Positions 42,955-52,433 of a stretch of 64,000 bases of DNA are shown here, piece by piece; within the stretch, counting starts at the first letter, position 1, and every line of letters starts with the position of its first letter. Under the pieces are notes generated by a model. It was not told the DNA's origin and did no database searches. It worked only from the letters and a program-made list of their open reading frames with translations. The translations under genes were made by a program, and so were the position numbers. The stretch spans positions 1 through 64,000 of the forward strand of contig JBCCIP010000009.1 in assembly GCA_039111475.1 (NCBI GenBank), read 5' to 3'. This stretch comes from JAUIET01 sp039111475. Lineage in GTDB: Bacteria; Pseudomonadota; Gammaproteobacteria; Pseudomonadales; JAUIET01.

Positions 42955-44085
42955 CTACTCGTCAAAAAATAAGCGAATTTCGTTTTCAAGTTCCATGGTG
43001 TCTTCGTATCCATACTGGATGAGTTCTTTGCAGAATTCGCTTTCAAACAGCAGATAACTGGCCAGGCTGGCCCCTCCGCCTTTGCCTGTGGCGCCAATTA
43101 TTCTCATCAAGGTACGCATTGCTGGCGGTAAGTCGGGCACGTGCTTAGCTGCTAGCTGGTCAAATTCTATGGAGGGGTTGATGGCTAGCAAATCGACGGT
43201 TCGTAGCCCGTCGGTTTCCGCAAACGGGTTTTCTAGCTGGATCATTCCAAGCAAGTTATTGATTCGCATTAGGTGCTCAAGATCAGCCTCCATGCTGTCT
43301 ATAAACGCACTCTTGAATACGTGGCCGATCATTTGTGCCAGCGACGGTGAATGTTTCTCTTCATCGTAGCGAATCGGAACCCTGGCGTTGCCGCTGACAC
43401 CTATAACCAGTAAGCGATTTGCACCCAGGCGCAATGCCGGGTTCAGTGGTGTGAGCTGGCGCAGAGCGCCGTCACCAAAATACTCTCGGCTAAGTTTTTC
43501 CGCAGGAAATATGGCCGGTATGGCGCTGGAAGCCAAAAGATGACTTACCGACAAGTCAGCTGGCACACCAACATGGCGCAGCCTGCGCCACTTTTCCATG
43601 TCAGGTTTGCCTTCAAAAAAAGTTACGCATTCACCAGAGTGATAGCCTGTTGCGGTAACCGCAACTGCATCAAGATAACCAGCATCAATACGCCGCTGTA
43701 TATTGCCAAATCTAACACGCTTCTTCAGCAATTCGCGCAGCGGCTCGTTGTCCAGTAGAGCAACCGGTCGAGTTTTACCGACACCATCGTTAAATAATGA
43801 GCCGAGCAAGCGGGCAACGCTGTAGGCCACGTCTCGGCGCTGCGACTTATAGATTAAGTCCACATGTAAGCTGTTCCACAAGCGCTCAACTTTTTTGACG
43901 GCCAGACGGAAGTTGTTTGCGGAGGATGCCAGGGCAACCGCGTTTATTGCGCCTGACGAAGTGCCGCTGATAATGGAAAAAGGATTGTGCGCGTTCTTGG
44001 GACGCAGGTCGCCTATCGCTTTCAGTACGCCGACTTGATATGCACCGCGCGCACCACCGCCCGATAATACCAGGCCTGTTTTCAC
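42955..44085 (-). CDS. Patatin-like phospholipase
   Basis: The 376-residue protein starts at a GTG. It has the patatin oxyanion loop GGGARGAY, the nucleophile motif GTSSG (GxSxG) and the Asp of the dyad in FGDGALRQ. It hydrolyses acyl esters of lipids. A C-terminal region of about 130 residues beyond the core is typical of the RssA-like bacterial group. It lies 16 bases downstream of the exported 44102 gene and is probably co-transcribed with it. First chromosomal gene outside the element. Confidence 0.92.
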   Translation of the reverse strand: MKTGLVLSGGGARGAYQVGVLKAIGDLRPKNAHNPFSIISGTSSGAINAVALASSANNFRLAVKKVERLWNSLHVDLIYKSQRRDVAYSVARLLGSLFNDGVGKTRPVALLDNEPLRELLKKRVRFGNIQRRIDAGYLDAVAVTATGYHSGECVTFFEGKPDMEKWRRLRHVGVPADLSVSHLLASSAIPAIFPAEKLSREYFGDGALRQLTPLNPALRLGANRLLVIGVSGNARVPIRYDEEKHSPSLAQMIGHVFKSAFIDSMEADLEHLMRINNLLGMIQLENPFAETDGLRTVDLLAINPSIEFDQLAAKHVPDLPPAMRTLMRIIGATGKGGGASLASYLLFESEFCKELIQYGYEDTMELENEIRLFFDE

Positions 44086-44101
44086 GCGCGTTGCTTCGCT
44101 C

Positions 44102-44587
44102 TTATTTCAGTTTGAAGCTTTTATGAATGTCTTTGGCAAGAGCAATGTTGACTTCATCCATGCCTTGCAAAGCGTAGTTCGCTGTAATCAGCTTGCCACT
44201 GCAATACATGTAAAAATCAACATTTGTGCCCTCTTTCTCCGGCTTGAAGTACGCAAGATAATCCACAGTACAGCCTTTGCGCTTGTAACGAGCCGATTCC
44301 TGAATAGTGCCACCGCGGGCTTTTACTTCCCGAGTTGCCTCGCCAATCAGCTCTGAACTTAGCTGGTCTGTATAGTTTTTGTCTTTGTCTTTGCCAATGT
44401 GGAACAACACGAATGCTTTATCTTCGCGATTCCCGTAGCTGTAATAGTACTTCTGGTCGTCCTGACCAGCCGTCATCTCGGACCAGCCAGGGCCCATATT
44501 TATTTTGAACACACGGTTTTCTGTTGCCTGAGCCTGTGCTTGCACAGCCACAAGGCCAACAATAAAAAATAATCTAACTAATCTCAT
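44102..44587 (-). CDS. Exported protein of unknown function
   Basis: The 161-residue protein has a signal peptide (MRLVRLFFIVGLVAVQAQA) and a ribosome site GGAG. The mature part (GPGWSEMTAGQDDQKYYYSY) has two Cys that may form a disulfide. Probably periplasmic; in an apparent operon with the patatin-like gene. Family not recognised. Confidence 0.7.
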   Translation of the reverse strand: MRLVRLFFIVGLVAVQAQAQATENRVFKINMGPGWSEMTAGQDDQKYYYSYGNREDKAFVLFHIGKDKDKNYTDQLSSELIGEATREVKARGGTIQESARYKRKGCTVDYLAYFKPEKEGTNVDFYMYCSGKLITANYALQGMDEVNIALAKDIHKSFKLK

Positions 44588-44680
44588 GAGCGCAGTCTCC
44601 GCTGTACACAGCGCTCAAGTATATGGTAAGCGGCAACTGGTTTTGAGCGCAGAATTCGGCATTACTGCGCAAGCGCGCCG

Positions 44681-45502
44681 TCAATGCGGCGTCTGCATAC
44701 TACGGAAAAATTCGTCTGTGTCGCTGTCACCAGGATAGAAAGCTTCAACTCTAAGCTCATCAGCCGTTATGTCTTGCGCGGTACCGAAAGTTGAGATCAC
44801 TGAAAACAAACTCAGTCGCAAATCATCTCGTTCCAGTTCTAGGGGTAAAACAGGTAGCAATTGCTCATCAGAAAGCTCAGTCGATTCTATTGGGCCTGCA
44901 AATTCAAGCAATTTGGCCAAAAGTTTACCGTATTCCTCGTCGCCATTCTCCACAGCTTCGCGCCTCAGGCGGCGCACAAGACTTGGCGCTGCCTGACCCC
45001 AATTGGTGATATATTGCCGGAAGCCGTCTGGATGTAACGTTAATGCGGCTAAGTTATGTACATATTGTTCGCCCATGTCATTGATAAAGCGCTCGCCTGG
45101 TTCTGCCATGCTAAACAGTAGCTCGCCTGCAGTATTCATCATCACCACATTCCAGAACCTGTCGATCACAACCGCCGGTAGAGGGTTGTGATGTTCAAGC
45201 ACTCGGTTCAAGGCATCAAGAACGGGCGCCATATCCGGCTCTTGCAAACTGCGTTCTGAATACACGGCAGCAAACCCCGCTGCTCTCAGCAAATTGTTGC
45301 GTTCACGAAGCGGGATATCCAACGCCTCAGACAAGCGAATGACCATCTCCCGGCTGGGCTTGCTGCGCCCGGTCTCAAGCCAGCTGATATGACGCTGGGA
45401 AACATTGGCTTCCATTGCCAATTCCAGCTGAGACAACTTTCTATATTGTCGCCACTGACGACAGTGTGAAGGAAACTCCTGCCCTGCTAGCTGCCCCGTC
45501 AT
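44681..45502 (-). CDS. XRE-family regulator with MmyB-like ligand-binding domain
   Basis: The 273-residue protein from ATG 45502 (GGGAG eight bases upstream) has an N-terminal XRE HTH (LSQLELAMEANVSQRHISWL). The C-terminal 180 residues follow the MmyB pattern (VVIDRFWNVVMMNTAGELLF). MmyB-like regulators bind fatty-acid-like or other small ligands through a PAS-type fold. It is divergent from the small membrane gene at 45632, its likely target. Confidence 0.85.
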   Translation of the reverse strand: MTGQLAGQEFPSHCRQWRQYRKLSQLELAMEANVSQRHISWLETGRSKPSREMVIRLSEALDIPLRERNNLLRAAGFAAVYSERSLQEPDMAPVLDALNRVLEHHNPLPAVVIDRFWNVVMMNTAGELLFSMAEPGERFINDMGEQYVHNLAALTLHPDGFRQYITNWGQAAPSLVRRLRREAVENGDEEYGKLLAKLLEFAGPIESTELSDEQLLPVLPLELERDDLRLSLFSVISTFGTAQDITADELRVEAFYPGDSDTDEFFRSMQTPH

Positions 45503-45631
45503 ACGCCACGCTCCCGATGGTGAAATGCTTAATTCTTGTCGCAAAGTGTACCCGGTTCAATAACCTGGGAGGTAATTGATGCTATTCAGCTAACCCGCCA
45601 CACTGAAAATTCAACTGGAGGAGCAAAGACT

Positions 45632-45916
45632 ATGAATATGAAACCAATCGCAATGACACTGCTTATACCTTTTCTGGCGCTAACTGCTTACGCGGTTATG
45701 GATGTGGGCTACATCGGCATATTTGAATACCACCTGCACAGTTCCGCCGGGTGGCAGGTCATCACCGACCTGGTTATTGGCATGATTTTGATAATGATCT
45801 GGATGTATCACGATGCTAAAAAGAATGGCAGCAATCCTTGGCCTTATCTGATTGCTACTTGTTTCCTGGGGTCGATTGCACCATTAACTTATTTGATACT
45901 GCGAAAACAACCATAA
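45632..45916 (+). CDS. Small three-helix membrane protein (DUF2834-like)
   Basis: The 94-residue protein starts at ATG 45632 with GGAGGAG upstream. Three membrane helices with an end like APLTYLILRKQP recall the DUF2834 group. Divergent from the MmyB-like regulator. Function unknown. Confidence 0.65.
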   Translation: MNMKPIAMTLLIPFLALTAYAVMDVGYIGIFEYHLHSSAGWQVITDLVIGMILIMIWMYHDAKKNGSNPWPYLIATCFLGSIAPLTYLILRKQP

Positions 45917-45937
45917 GCGAAATAGCGGTGCTTGCGT

Positions 45938-46810
45938 TCAGGCCGAGGTTTGCACAAACGTGCCGCTTTGCGATACAAATCGCAGGCTTAAAAATTGCGC
46001 GCCCAGTAAAAACCCGTTATCTACGCCCACACAGTGTGCCACCCTTGCCACACCGGTAAAGGCGGGGTTTTCAACTTTAATCAGGTGGCCCGCATGCAAT
46101 GGATGTGTAAAACGCAGTTTCAAGCCATGTAAGGATAAGTCCACCAGCATGGCCTGTTGCTTCTCACCAGGCCAGAAAGGCCACACATCCAGCGGGCTGT
46201 TGCGGGGTTGGCGCTGGATAGCTCGATCGCCCGATTGCTCCATCGTGTCAGGACTAAGCGTTAGCAGCGGACTGCGACACTTAATACAATCGGAATCAAT
46301 TCCGGGATTGATATTGTACGTGGTCTTGCAAAAAAAGCAGCTGTTCGCCGGTGCTTGTTCGTCATTAGCGCTGTAGTCGCGTTCTGAACCTGATTTCTCA
46401 CTGGCTCTTTCTTCGGCGCTCGCGTGACCTTGTCTTTTCTGCGACTGTTCAGCCTGTTTTTGCGCTTGCTCAGTCTCAGCGTGTGAGGTGGTTTTTTCTT
46501 GCGGATTGGCTTTGGCTTTAGTTTTAGCTTTGCTTTCACTATTTCCACTGTGGCGTTGATCTTCATTCTGCTGGCCCGCGTCGGCCATTGTGCGTTCGCG
46601 CAGCAGTCGCGCATCGTATGCAGCACGCAATTTTTTATCAGACAGTACTGCATAGGCTTCATTGATCACCGAGGCATCCCATTCATCGCCCCCCAAATCA
46701 GGGTGCTTCTTCAGCTTCTGCATAATGGTGCGATACGACATTTTGATAAGCTCAACCGGCGCATCTGGCTGCACGTGCAATATTCGATAATAGTTACGCT
46801 TGTTTTTCAT
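45938..46810 (-). CDS. J-domain protein with CxxC zinc motif and C-terminal PilZ-like domain
   Basis: The 290-residue protein has residues 1-70 forming a DnaJ J-domain with the HPD motif (KKHPDLGGDE). A long Lys/Glu/Gln-rich linker follows, then two CxxC-type pairs (CFFCKTTY and CIKCRSPL). A C-terminal PilZ-like barrel is suggested by RQPRNSPLDVWPF and LVDLSLHGLKLRF. PilZ domains usually bind cyclic-di-GMP through RxxxR and (D/N)xSxxG; here DLSLHG fits the second motif. The fusion suggests chaperone recruitment under second-messenger control. Confidence 0.75.
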   Translation of the reverse strand: MKNKRNYYRILHVQPDAPVELIKMSYRTIMQKLKKHPDLGGDEWDASVINEAYAVLSDKKLRAAYDARLLRERTMADAGQQNEDQRHSGNSESKAKTKAKANPQEKTTSHAETEQAQKQAEQSQKRQGHASAEERASEKSGSERDYSANDEQAPANSCFFCKTTYNINPGIDSDCIKCRSPLLTLSPDTMEQSGDRAIQRQPRNSPLDVWPFWPGEKQQAMLVDLSLHGLKLRFTHPLHAGHLIKVENPAFTGVARVAHCVGVDNGFLLGAQFLSLRFVSQSGTFVQTSA

Positions 46811-47102
46811 GGGCTGAGCTGCTGCACATTTGTGTGACTTATTAAGGGTATATCGTCCTATTACCTTTTTCGGTGATGCAATTCAGCCACTATTCAGTTT
46901 AAAAATAATAAAGTGCGAACAATTTCACAAAAAGCGGGTCAGAAGCGTTAACTGTATTGGTAAGTTTTCACGTAAAATCCGCGTATTATTGCCAACTTGG
47001 CCAAGCGCTGATTTGGCTTGCACTCATCAGTGCTGTAAGTAAGGATAAATCAGGAAAACGTCGCTGCAGTCTTTGCGATCTACAACGGAGTTTGATAAGC
47101 AA

Positions 47103-47204
47103 ATGAAACAACTAAGCGCTTTAGTTGATGTAGCGGCAGTTGCCGCGTTCGCCTACGCGGTTTGGGTCGTGGTATCCGAGACCTATTCTTTACTGATTTT
47201 GTAA
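47103..47204 (+). CDS. 33-residue hydrophobic small protein
   Basis: A short frame (MKQLSALVDVAAVAAFAYAV, then WVVVSETYSLLIL) encodes a single membrane helix. GGAG lies about 13 bases before the ATG, rather far. Downstream are a small hairpin (47221-47237) and a clear terminator, which supports a short transcript here. The region 46811-47102 upstream holds no other gene and is AT-rich. Confidence 0.45.
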   Translation: MKQLSALVDVAAVAAFAYAVWVVVSETYSLLIL

Positions 47205-47301
47205 GCAGTTTTACCTACCGGGCCTTACGGTAAGGCCGTGAAATCGCCGGCTCTCTGTTATTGATAGCAGACGATCAGCGTGCTGTTTTCACTCTAGTAC
47301 T

Positions 47302-47333
47302 GCGAACCCCGTTTTGGGGTTCGCAGCTTTTTT
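47302..47333 (+). terminator. Intrinsic terminator
   Basis: A perfect 9-bp stem (47302-47310 with 47316-47324) has loop GTTTT and is followed by AGCTTTTTTT. It lies between the 33-residue gene and the convergent SDR gene. Confidence 0.88.
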
Positions 47334-47347
47334 AGCATTAAGAAATT

Positions 47348-48229
47348 TTACATCTGTGGTATTGCCGCTAGATCAAGAGGCAATTCTGCCCTGCCGTAGC
47401 GTTGCGCTCTATCAGCCAGCTGCGCTTCAGCGTCTTCAACGTTAATCATGATAATGAAGCGCTGGTCCAGCACACCTTGCACCGCATATTTACCAAGTTC
47501 ATCCAGATCCTGAAAATTCAATTCCATGCCAGCGTCACTGGCGGCTTTCTTGAAGTCTTCAATTTTAGGTGCAGGTATCCCCGGCTTTTCGCGCTTTAGA
47601 TTAGCAGGTCGATTCCGTTCAGTTGTCCAGATACCTGTATCCAGCATGCCGCCGGATGGATAAAAGATTGAGGCGCAAAGATTGGTGCCTTCTGTTTCAA
47701 GTTGCGCTCCCAGGCATTCAGTAATTATCGATACAGCCGCTTTGCTGGACGCATAAACACTTTGATATGGCAGCGGTGAAATACCGCCATCGCCGGATGA
47801 GGTGTTGATAACATGCCCACCTTCCCCCGACTCAATCATGCGTGGAACAAACGATTGAATGCCGTGGATCACACCCATTACGTTGACACCATGCACCCAA
47901 CGCCAGTCATTTGGTGTGGTTTCCCAAACATTGGCAGACGGTGCTGCCACACCGGCGTTATTCCACAATGCGTGGCAAGCTCCGTGTTGTGCAAAGACGT
48001 GGTCTGCCAGAGACTCAACGGACTCAGCACTGGACACATCCACCACAAATCCACTGGCTGCATCGTTATTAAGCTCTGACAGTGTCGCATCCAGCGCAGC
48101 TTGCTCAACATCGGCAATGACCACCTTGGCACCATTTGCCAGCAGCGCTTTGACAATGCCTTTTCCAATGCCACCCGCGCCACCGGTCACAACCGCAACC
48201 TTGCCTTCAAAATTATCTATACCGGCCAT
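47348..48229 (-). CDS. Short-chain dehydrogenase/reductase
   Basis: The 293-residue protein has the SDR cofactor motif VVTGGAGGIGKG, NNAGVA, and the catalytic Ser-Tyr-Lys set in TSSGDGG and YASSKAA. It is a classical NAD(P)-dependent oxidoreductase; the substrate cannot be told. Ribosome site GAGGG. It appears to be a single-gene unit. Confidence 0.93.
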   Translation of the reverse strand: MAGIDNFEGKVAVVTGGAGGIGKGIVKALLANGAKVVIADVEQAALDATLSELNNDAASGFVVDVSSAESVESLADHVFAQHGACHALWNNAGVAAPSANVWETTPNDWRWVHGVNVMGVIHGIQSFVPRMIESGEGGHVINTSSGDGGISPLPYQSVYASSKAAVSIITECLGAQLETEGTNLCASIFYPSGGMLDTGIWTTERNRPANLKREKPGIPAPKIEDFKKAASDAGMELNFQDLDELGKYAVQGVLDQRFIIMINVEDAEAQLADRAQRYGRAELPLDLAAIPQM

Positions 48230-48334
48230 AATGCCCTCATCTGTCTACATTGGAATCTGCCTGGATTCTAGCAAAGCCGGGGTCAGAACTTCGTGTCGGA
48301 ATGTTTATTGGAATGTCGCTGAGCCAGTTGCCGA

Positions 48335-49345
48335 CTAGGGTGCAGTCGCCGTAAGTACGGCGCGACGCGGTGCTGGATAACCCTCAATAGTTTTACTAGT
48401 GTCTTTGGCGTCCAGAAAGTCTTGAAGCGACTCAAAACGCATCCATTCAGTGCTACGCTGTTCTTCACTGGTCGTCACCGATACGTCCGAAATGGCAACA
48501 TCCTTAAACCGCATTTTCCGTAGCCAGGTCTGCAGGCTGCGAACACTGGGTATAAACCAAACATTGCCCATTTTCGCGTAACGTTTTTCCGGTACCAAAC
48601 AATCACCTTCCGACTCATCAATGACCAGCGTTTCCAGTACCAGCTGCCCACCGGGTCTAAGCGAATCTCTTAGCGCCTGCAAATGCTCAAACGGAGAGCG
48701 TCGGTGATACAGAATGCCCATGGAAAATACTGTGTCGAATGCCTTGAGATTTACAGGCACCTGCTCCATACGCTGCGGCACAACCCATACACGCGGGTTT
48801 CGTATATACCGTTGCAAAGCCCAATATTGCATCACAAACAACGGTGAAGGCTCAATACCAATGGTTAGCGCAGCACCTGCACCGGCCATGCGCCAACAGT
48901 GGTATCCGCTACCGCATCCCACGTCCAGCACGGTGCGACCGGAAAGTGGCTCAATATGTTCTATCAGTCGTCGCCATTTCAAATCAGAGCGCCACTCCGT
49001 GTCTATGGTCACACCTGCGATGTCAAACGGCCCTTTCCGCCACGGATGAAACTTCATTAGTGCTTGTTTCAAAGCAATCTTCGCGCCGTCATGAAGCGCA
49101 TTTTTTGCCGTTAACGTAATAAAGCGACCATCAAGATCAACATTGGCGATGTCCAGCTCCGGCAGATCCGCCAATGCTTGCTGCCAACGAGGTAAATCGC
49201 CATAACGAGCCACGCTTAGATTATCTGGCAGTTGCTGCGCCAAGGCATCTGCCCAGGCACTCAAAGGCGAGTCTTTCAGACCTTCCAGCAATGGCGAGTA
49301 GTCAGTCAAGCTAAAATCCGCAATAAGCGAACTTTCAGTCAACAT
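48335..49345 (-). CDS. cmoB: tRNA carboxymethyluridine synthase CmoB
   Basis: The 336-residue protein matches the CmoB family (usual length about 320-330): KGPFDIAGVTIDTEWRSDLK, then TVLDVGCGSGYHCWRM for SAM/carboxy-SAM binding, and MGILYHRRSPFEHL. It transfers the carboxymethyl group of carboxy-SAM to 5-hydroxyuridine at tRNA position 34. The ATG overlaps the cmoA stop (TAATG), fixing the start at 49345. Confidence 0.96.
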   Translation of the reverse strand: MLTESSLIADFSLTDYSPLLEGLKDSPLSAWADALAQQLPDNLSVARYGDLPRWQQALADLPELDIANVDLDGRFITLTAKNALHDGAKIALKQALMKFHPWRKGPFDIAGVTIDTEWRSDLKWRRLIEHIEPLSGRTVLDVGCGSGYHCWRMAGAGAALTIGIEPSPLFVMQYWALQRYIRNPRVWVVPQRMEQVPVNLKAFDTVFSMGILYHRRSPFEHLQALRDSLRPGGQLVLETLVIDESEGDCLVPEKRYAKMGNVWFIPSVRSLQTWLRKMRFKDVAISDVSVTTSEEQRSTEWMRFESLQDFLDAKDTSKTIEGYPAPRRAVLTATAP

Positions 49346-50076
49346 TATTTGAAAGCTACCAGAGAAGCAAAATTGAGACACTGAAACCACAGTTCAACCC
49401 GGGCAAAACCCGCTGAGTGCAAACGTTGCTTATGCACTTCCAAAGTCTCGGGCAGCAATACATTTTCCAATGCCGCGCGCTTCTGGCTAATTTCCAAATC
49501 GCTATAGCCTTTGCTGCGTTTAAAATCGTGATGTAAATCACTGAACAAATCCGCAAGCTCTTCATCATCAAACGCAATTTTTTCGGATAGAATCAATACA
49601 CCGCCCGGGTTCATACCACCCGCCAAACGACGCAACAAAACCTCACGTTGAGCTGTATCAATAAACTGCAAGGTGTAATTCAGCGCCACCACGGACGCAT
49701 TACTTAAATCAACATCGTTAATGTCAGCGCAGACCATGGAAACATTTACGTGCTCACTATTGCCAGCCATTAGGTCTCGCGCCTTGTCCAGCATTGCAGC
49801 GGAATTATCAACGCCTATCACTTCACACCCCTGCTGATCAGGCCCCAGAGCTTTGGCCATTGACAGACTGGTCGCGCCAAGAGAACAGCCTAGATCGTAT
49901 AAGCGCGTACCGGGTTTCGCAAAACGTTGCGCAAGAAAACCACTCATCGCCACTGCACTCGCATAACCGGGAACAGAGCGTTTAATCATATCCGGAAAAA
50001 CGTCCGCTACTGCAGTATCAAATTCGAAACCACTAACATCCGCCTGAGGCGTTGCGAATAATTCGTCTTTACTCAT
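49345..50076 (-). CDS. cmoA: Carboxy-SAM synthase CmoA
   Basis: The 243-residue protein has a class I methyltransferase fold with LYDLGCSLGATSLSM and NYTLQFI typical of CmoA. It makes carboxy-SAM from SAM and prephenate for CmoB. In operon with cmoB, whose start overlaps its stop. Confidence 0.96.
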   Translation of the reverse strand: MSKDELFATPQADVSGFEFDTAVADVFPDMIKRSVPGYASAVAMSGFLAQRFAKPGTRLYDLGCSLGATSLSMAKALGPDQQGCEVIGVDNSAAMLDKARDLMAGNSEHVNVSMVCADINDVDLSNASVVALNYTLQFIDTAQREVLLRRLAGGMNPGGVLILSEKIAFDDEELADLFSDLHHDFKRSKGYSDLEISQKRAALENVLLPETLEVHKQRLHSAGFARVELWFQCLNFASLVAFK

Positions 50077-50080
50077 GAGC

Positions 50081-52246
50081 TTATTTACGACGCTTGCCTG
50101 AAGTCCTGGAGCTCCATTGGCTACCGCGGGCTGGTTTTAGCCTATTATTGCCGCGACGGTTAGACTTGGCTCCTTCATGCGGCACCAGATGCTTGTCGCC
50201 GTCACCAATCAAGTCCTGGCGTTTCATGCGCACTAGAGATTCACGCAAATACCCCCAGTTCTTCTCATCGTGATAACGAAGAAAGGCTTTCTGCCTTCTA
50301 CGCTGATCAAGATCGCGAGCCGCGAACACTCGCTCACCTTTTTTGTAGTTTAGTTTTTTTAGAGGATTGCGGCCCGAGTGATACATAGCCGTTGCCAACG
50401 CCATAGGCGACGGGTAAAACGTCTGCACCTGATCAACACGAAATCTGTTTTTCTTCAACCAAATTGCCAGATTCAACATATCTTCGTCAGTGCAACCCGG
50501 ATGTGCTGCAATAAAATACGGAATCAAATACTGCTGCTTACCCGCCTGGCGCGAATACTTGTCAAACATTTTTTTGAATTCGTAGTATGAACCCATGCCA
50601 GGCTTCATCATTTTTGACAAAGTGTGGTCTTCGCTATGTTCCGGCGCTATCTTCAAGTAGCCGCCCACATGATGCGTTACCAATTCCTTAACGTATTCCT
50701 GATCCAACACCGCCAGGTCGTAACGCAAACCGGAGGCGATTAGAATGCGCTTTATACCAGGAATAGCCCGCGCTTTTCGATAAAGCTGGGTAGTAGGCGC
50801 GTGATTGGTTTCCAGATTCTTGCAGATGGTTGGATACACACAGCTCAGGCGTCGACAATTAGCTTGGGTAACATCGTCAATGCAATTGAGTTGGTACATA
50901 TTCGCGGTAGGACCACCAAGGTCAGAGATGCTTCCGGTAAAGCCCGGCACCTTGTCGCGAATCGCTTCAACTTCGCGCAATATTGATTCTTCAGATCGGC
51001 TCTGTATCACCCGCCCTTCATGTTCTGTAATTGAACAAAAAGTACAACCACCAAAACAACCGCGCATGATATTGACAGACGTCTTAATCATGTCGTAAGC
51101 AGGAATTTGCTGCTCACCGTAAGAAGGGTGAGGCACACGCTGATACGGCAAATCAAACACCGCATCCATCTCTTCCGTTGTTAATGGTATTGGCGGCCTG
51201 GTAACCCAAATTTCTTTGCTGCCGTGTTTTTGTACTAGCACTCGCGCATTGTGCGGGTTGCTTTCCTGATGCAACACTCTGGATGCATGTGCATACAAAA
51301 CCGCATCTCTCTTAACCTTCTCATACGAAGGCAAACGTACATACACTTTTTCAGTAGAACCAAGCTTGGCCAACTCTTTGGTGCTTAACGGCATTGGAAT
51401 AATGCGCACAGGTGACACATCGTCTGTAGGCGTCGAAGCCGTTTTGTCGGCTTGTTCAGATACCTCCGATCCGGCTTTATCAAACTCATACGGATCCGGA
51501 AGCCGATCGATACGCCCCGGCCAATCGATTCGAGTTGAATCCACCTCAACCCAATTCGCTGGCACCGCATCTAACATGATAGTTATACCGCGAACATCTT
51601 TAAGATCGCGTTTGGTTTTACCATTCGCAAAGCGCGCAGCCACCTCAGCCATCGCACGTTCCGCATTGCCGTACAAAAGCACATCGGCGCCAGAATCAAT
51701 CAACACAGAACGCCTGACCTCATCATCCCAATAATCGTATTGCGCAATACGGCGCAGACTCGCTTCAATGCCACCAATAACAATTGGGCTGTTTTTGTAC
51801 GCTTCGCGGCAACGCTGGCTGTACACAATCACGGAGCGATCCGGCCTCTCGCCGCCTTCACCACCCGGCGTGTACGCATCGTCACTGCGCATTCGCCTGT
51901 CGGCCGTGTAGCGATTAATCATCGAATCCATATTGCCGGCGGTTACGCCGAAAAACAGATTAGGCTTGCCGAGCTCGGCAAACGCTTCTGCACTTCGCCA
52001 ATCTGGCTGACTGATAATGCCTACCCGATAACCTTGTGATTCGAGAAACCGACCAATAACCGCCATACCAAAACTAGGGTGATCCACATAGGCATCACCT
52101 GTCACAATAATGATGTCGCAACTGTCCCAGCCAAGCTCGTCCATCTCCGCTCTGGACATTGGCAAAAAAGGTGCGGTTCCATAGCACTCTGCCCAGTACT
52201 TTGGGTAAGAGAAGAGTTCTTTTGCAGTACTTGGTTGAATCAGCAT
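50081..52246 (-). CDS. ygiQ: YgiQ-family radical SAM protein
   Basis: The 721-residue protein has the radical-SAM cluster motif CFGGCTFC preceded by NIMRG and followed by ITEHEGR. The N-terminal part begins like other YgiQ proteins (LIQPSTAKELFSYPKYWAEC) and the C-terminal tail is Arg/Lys rich. The function of YgiQ is not established. The start at 52246 fits family alignment from memory; an ATG 16 codons earlier lies inside a long inverted repeat and was rejected. Confidence 0.92.
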   Translation of the reverse strand: MLIQPSTAKELFSYPKYWAECYGTAPFLPMSRAEMDELGWDSCDIIIVTGDAYVDHPSFGMAVIGRFLESQGYRVGIISQPDWRSAEAFAELGKPNLFFGVTAGNMDSMINRYTADRRMRSDDAYTPGGEGGERPDRSVIVYSQRCREAYKNSPIVIGGIEASLRRIAQYDYWDDEVRRSVLIDSGADVLLYGNAERAMAEVAARFANGKTKRDLKDVRGITIMLDAVPANWVEVDSTRIDWPGRIDRLPDPYEFDKAGSEVSEQADKTASTPTDDVSPVRIIPMPLSTKELAKLGSTEKVYVRLPSYEKVKRDAVLYAHASRVLHQESNPHNARVLVQKHGSKEIWVTRPPIPLTTEEMDAVFDLPYQRVPHPSYGEQQIPAYDMIKTSVNIMRGCFGGCTFCSITEHEGRVIQSRSEESILREVEAIRDKVPGFTGSISDLGGPTANMYQLNCIDDVTQANCRRLSCVYPTICKNLETNHAPTTQLYRKARAIPGIKRILIASGLRYDLAVLDQEYVKELVTHHVGGYLKIAPEHSEDHTLSKMMKPGMGSYYEFKKMFDKYSRQAGKQQYLIPYFIAAHPGCTDEDMLNLAIWLKKNRFRVDQVQTFYPSPMALATAMYHSGRNPLKKLNYKKGERVFAARDLDQRRRQKAFLRYHDEKNWGYLRESLVRMKRQDLIGDGDKHLVPHEGAKSNRRGNNRLKPARGSQWSSRTSGKRRK

Positions 52247-52288
52247 TTTGCTGGCGATCGTCGCGATTAAGGGGCGGCGCGCGAAATA

Positions 52289-52402
52289 GGCCATTAGGCA
52301 CGTAGCCGAAACCCAAAACTGTTGAAAAGAGGGACCTTTTCAACAAGCCCCCAAGGATGGGTTTACGGCGTGTTTTGGGGTTCGGCTACGTGCCTGATGG
52401 CC
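52289..52402. repeat. Long imperfect inverted repeat with inner hairpin
   Basis: Arms 52289-52319 and 52372-52402 are 31 bp with 2 mismatches. Between them sits a perfect 9-bp hairpin (52321-52329 with 52336-52344, loop AGGGAC). The whole 114-bp unit lies between ygiQ and the flavin monooxygenase gene, both on the minus strand. It could be a miniature mobile element, a REP-like repeat, or a structured leader of ygiQ. No flanking target-site duplication is evident. Confidence 0.75.
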
Positions 52403-52433
52403 GAGTTTGTGGCACCGATACAAAGGGCGCAGG

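Noticed and set aside
46830..47042. Plus-strand ORF of 70 codons upstream of the small membrane gene
   Set aside because: No ribosome site and unnatural composition.
52247..52294. Upstream start of ygiQ at 52294
   Set aside because: It lies in an arm of the inverted repeat and adds 16 residues not expected in the family; the inner ATG fits the family start.
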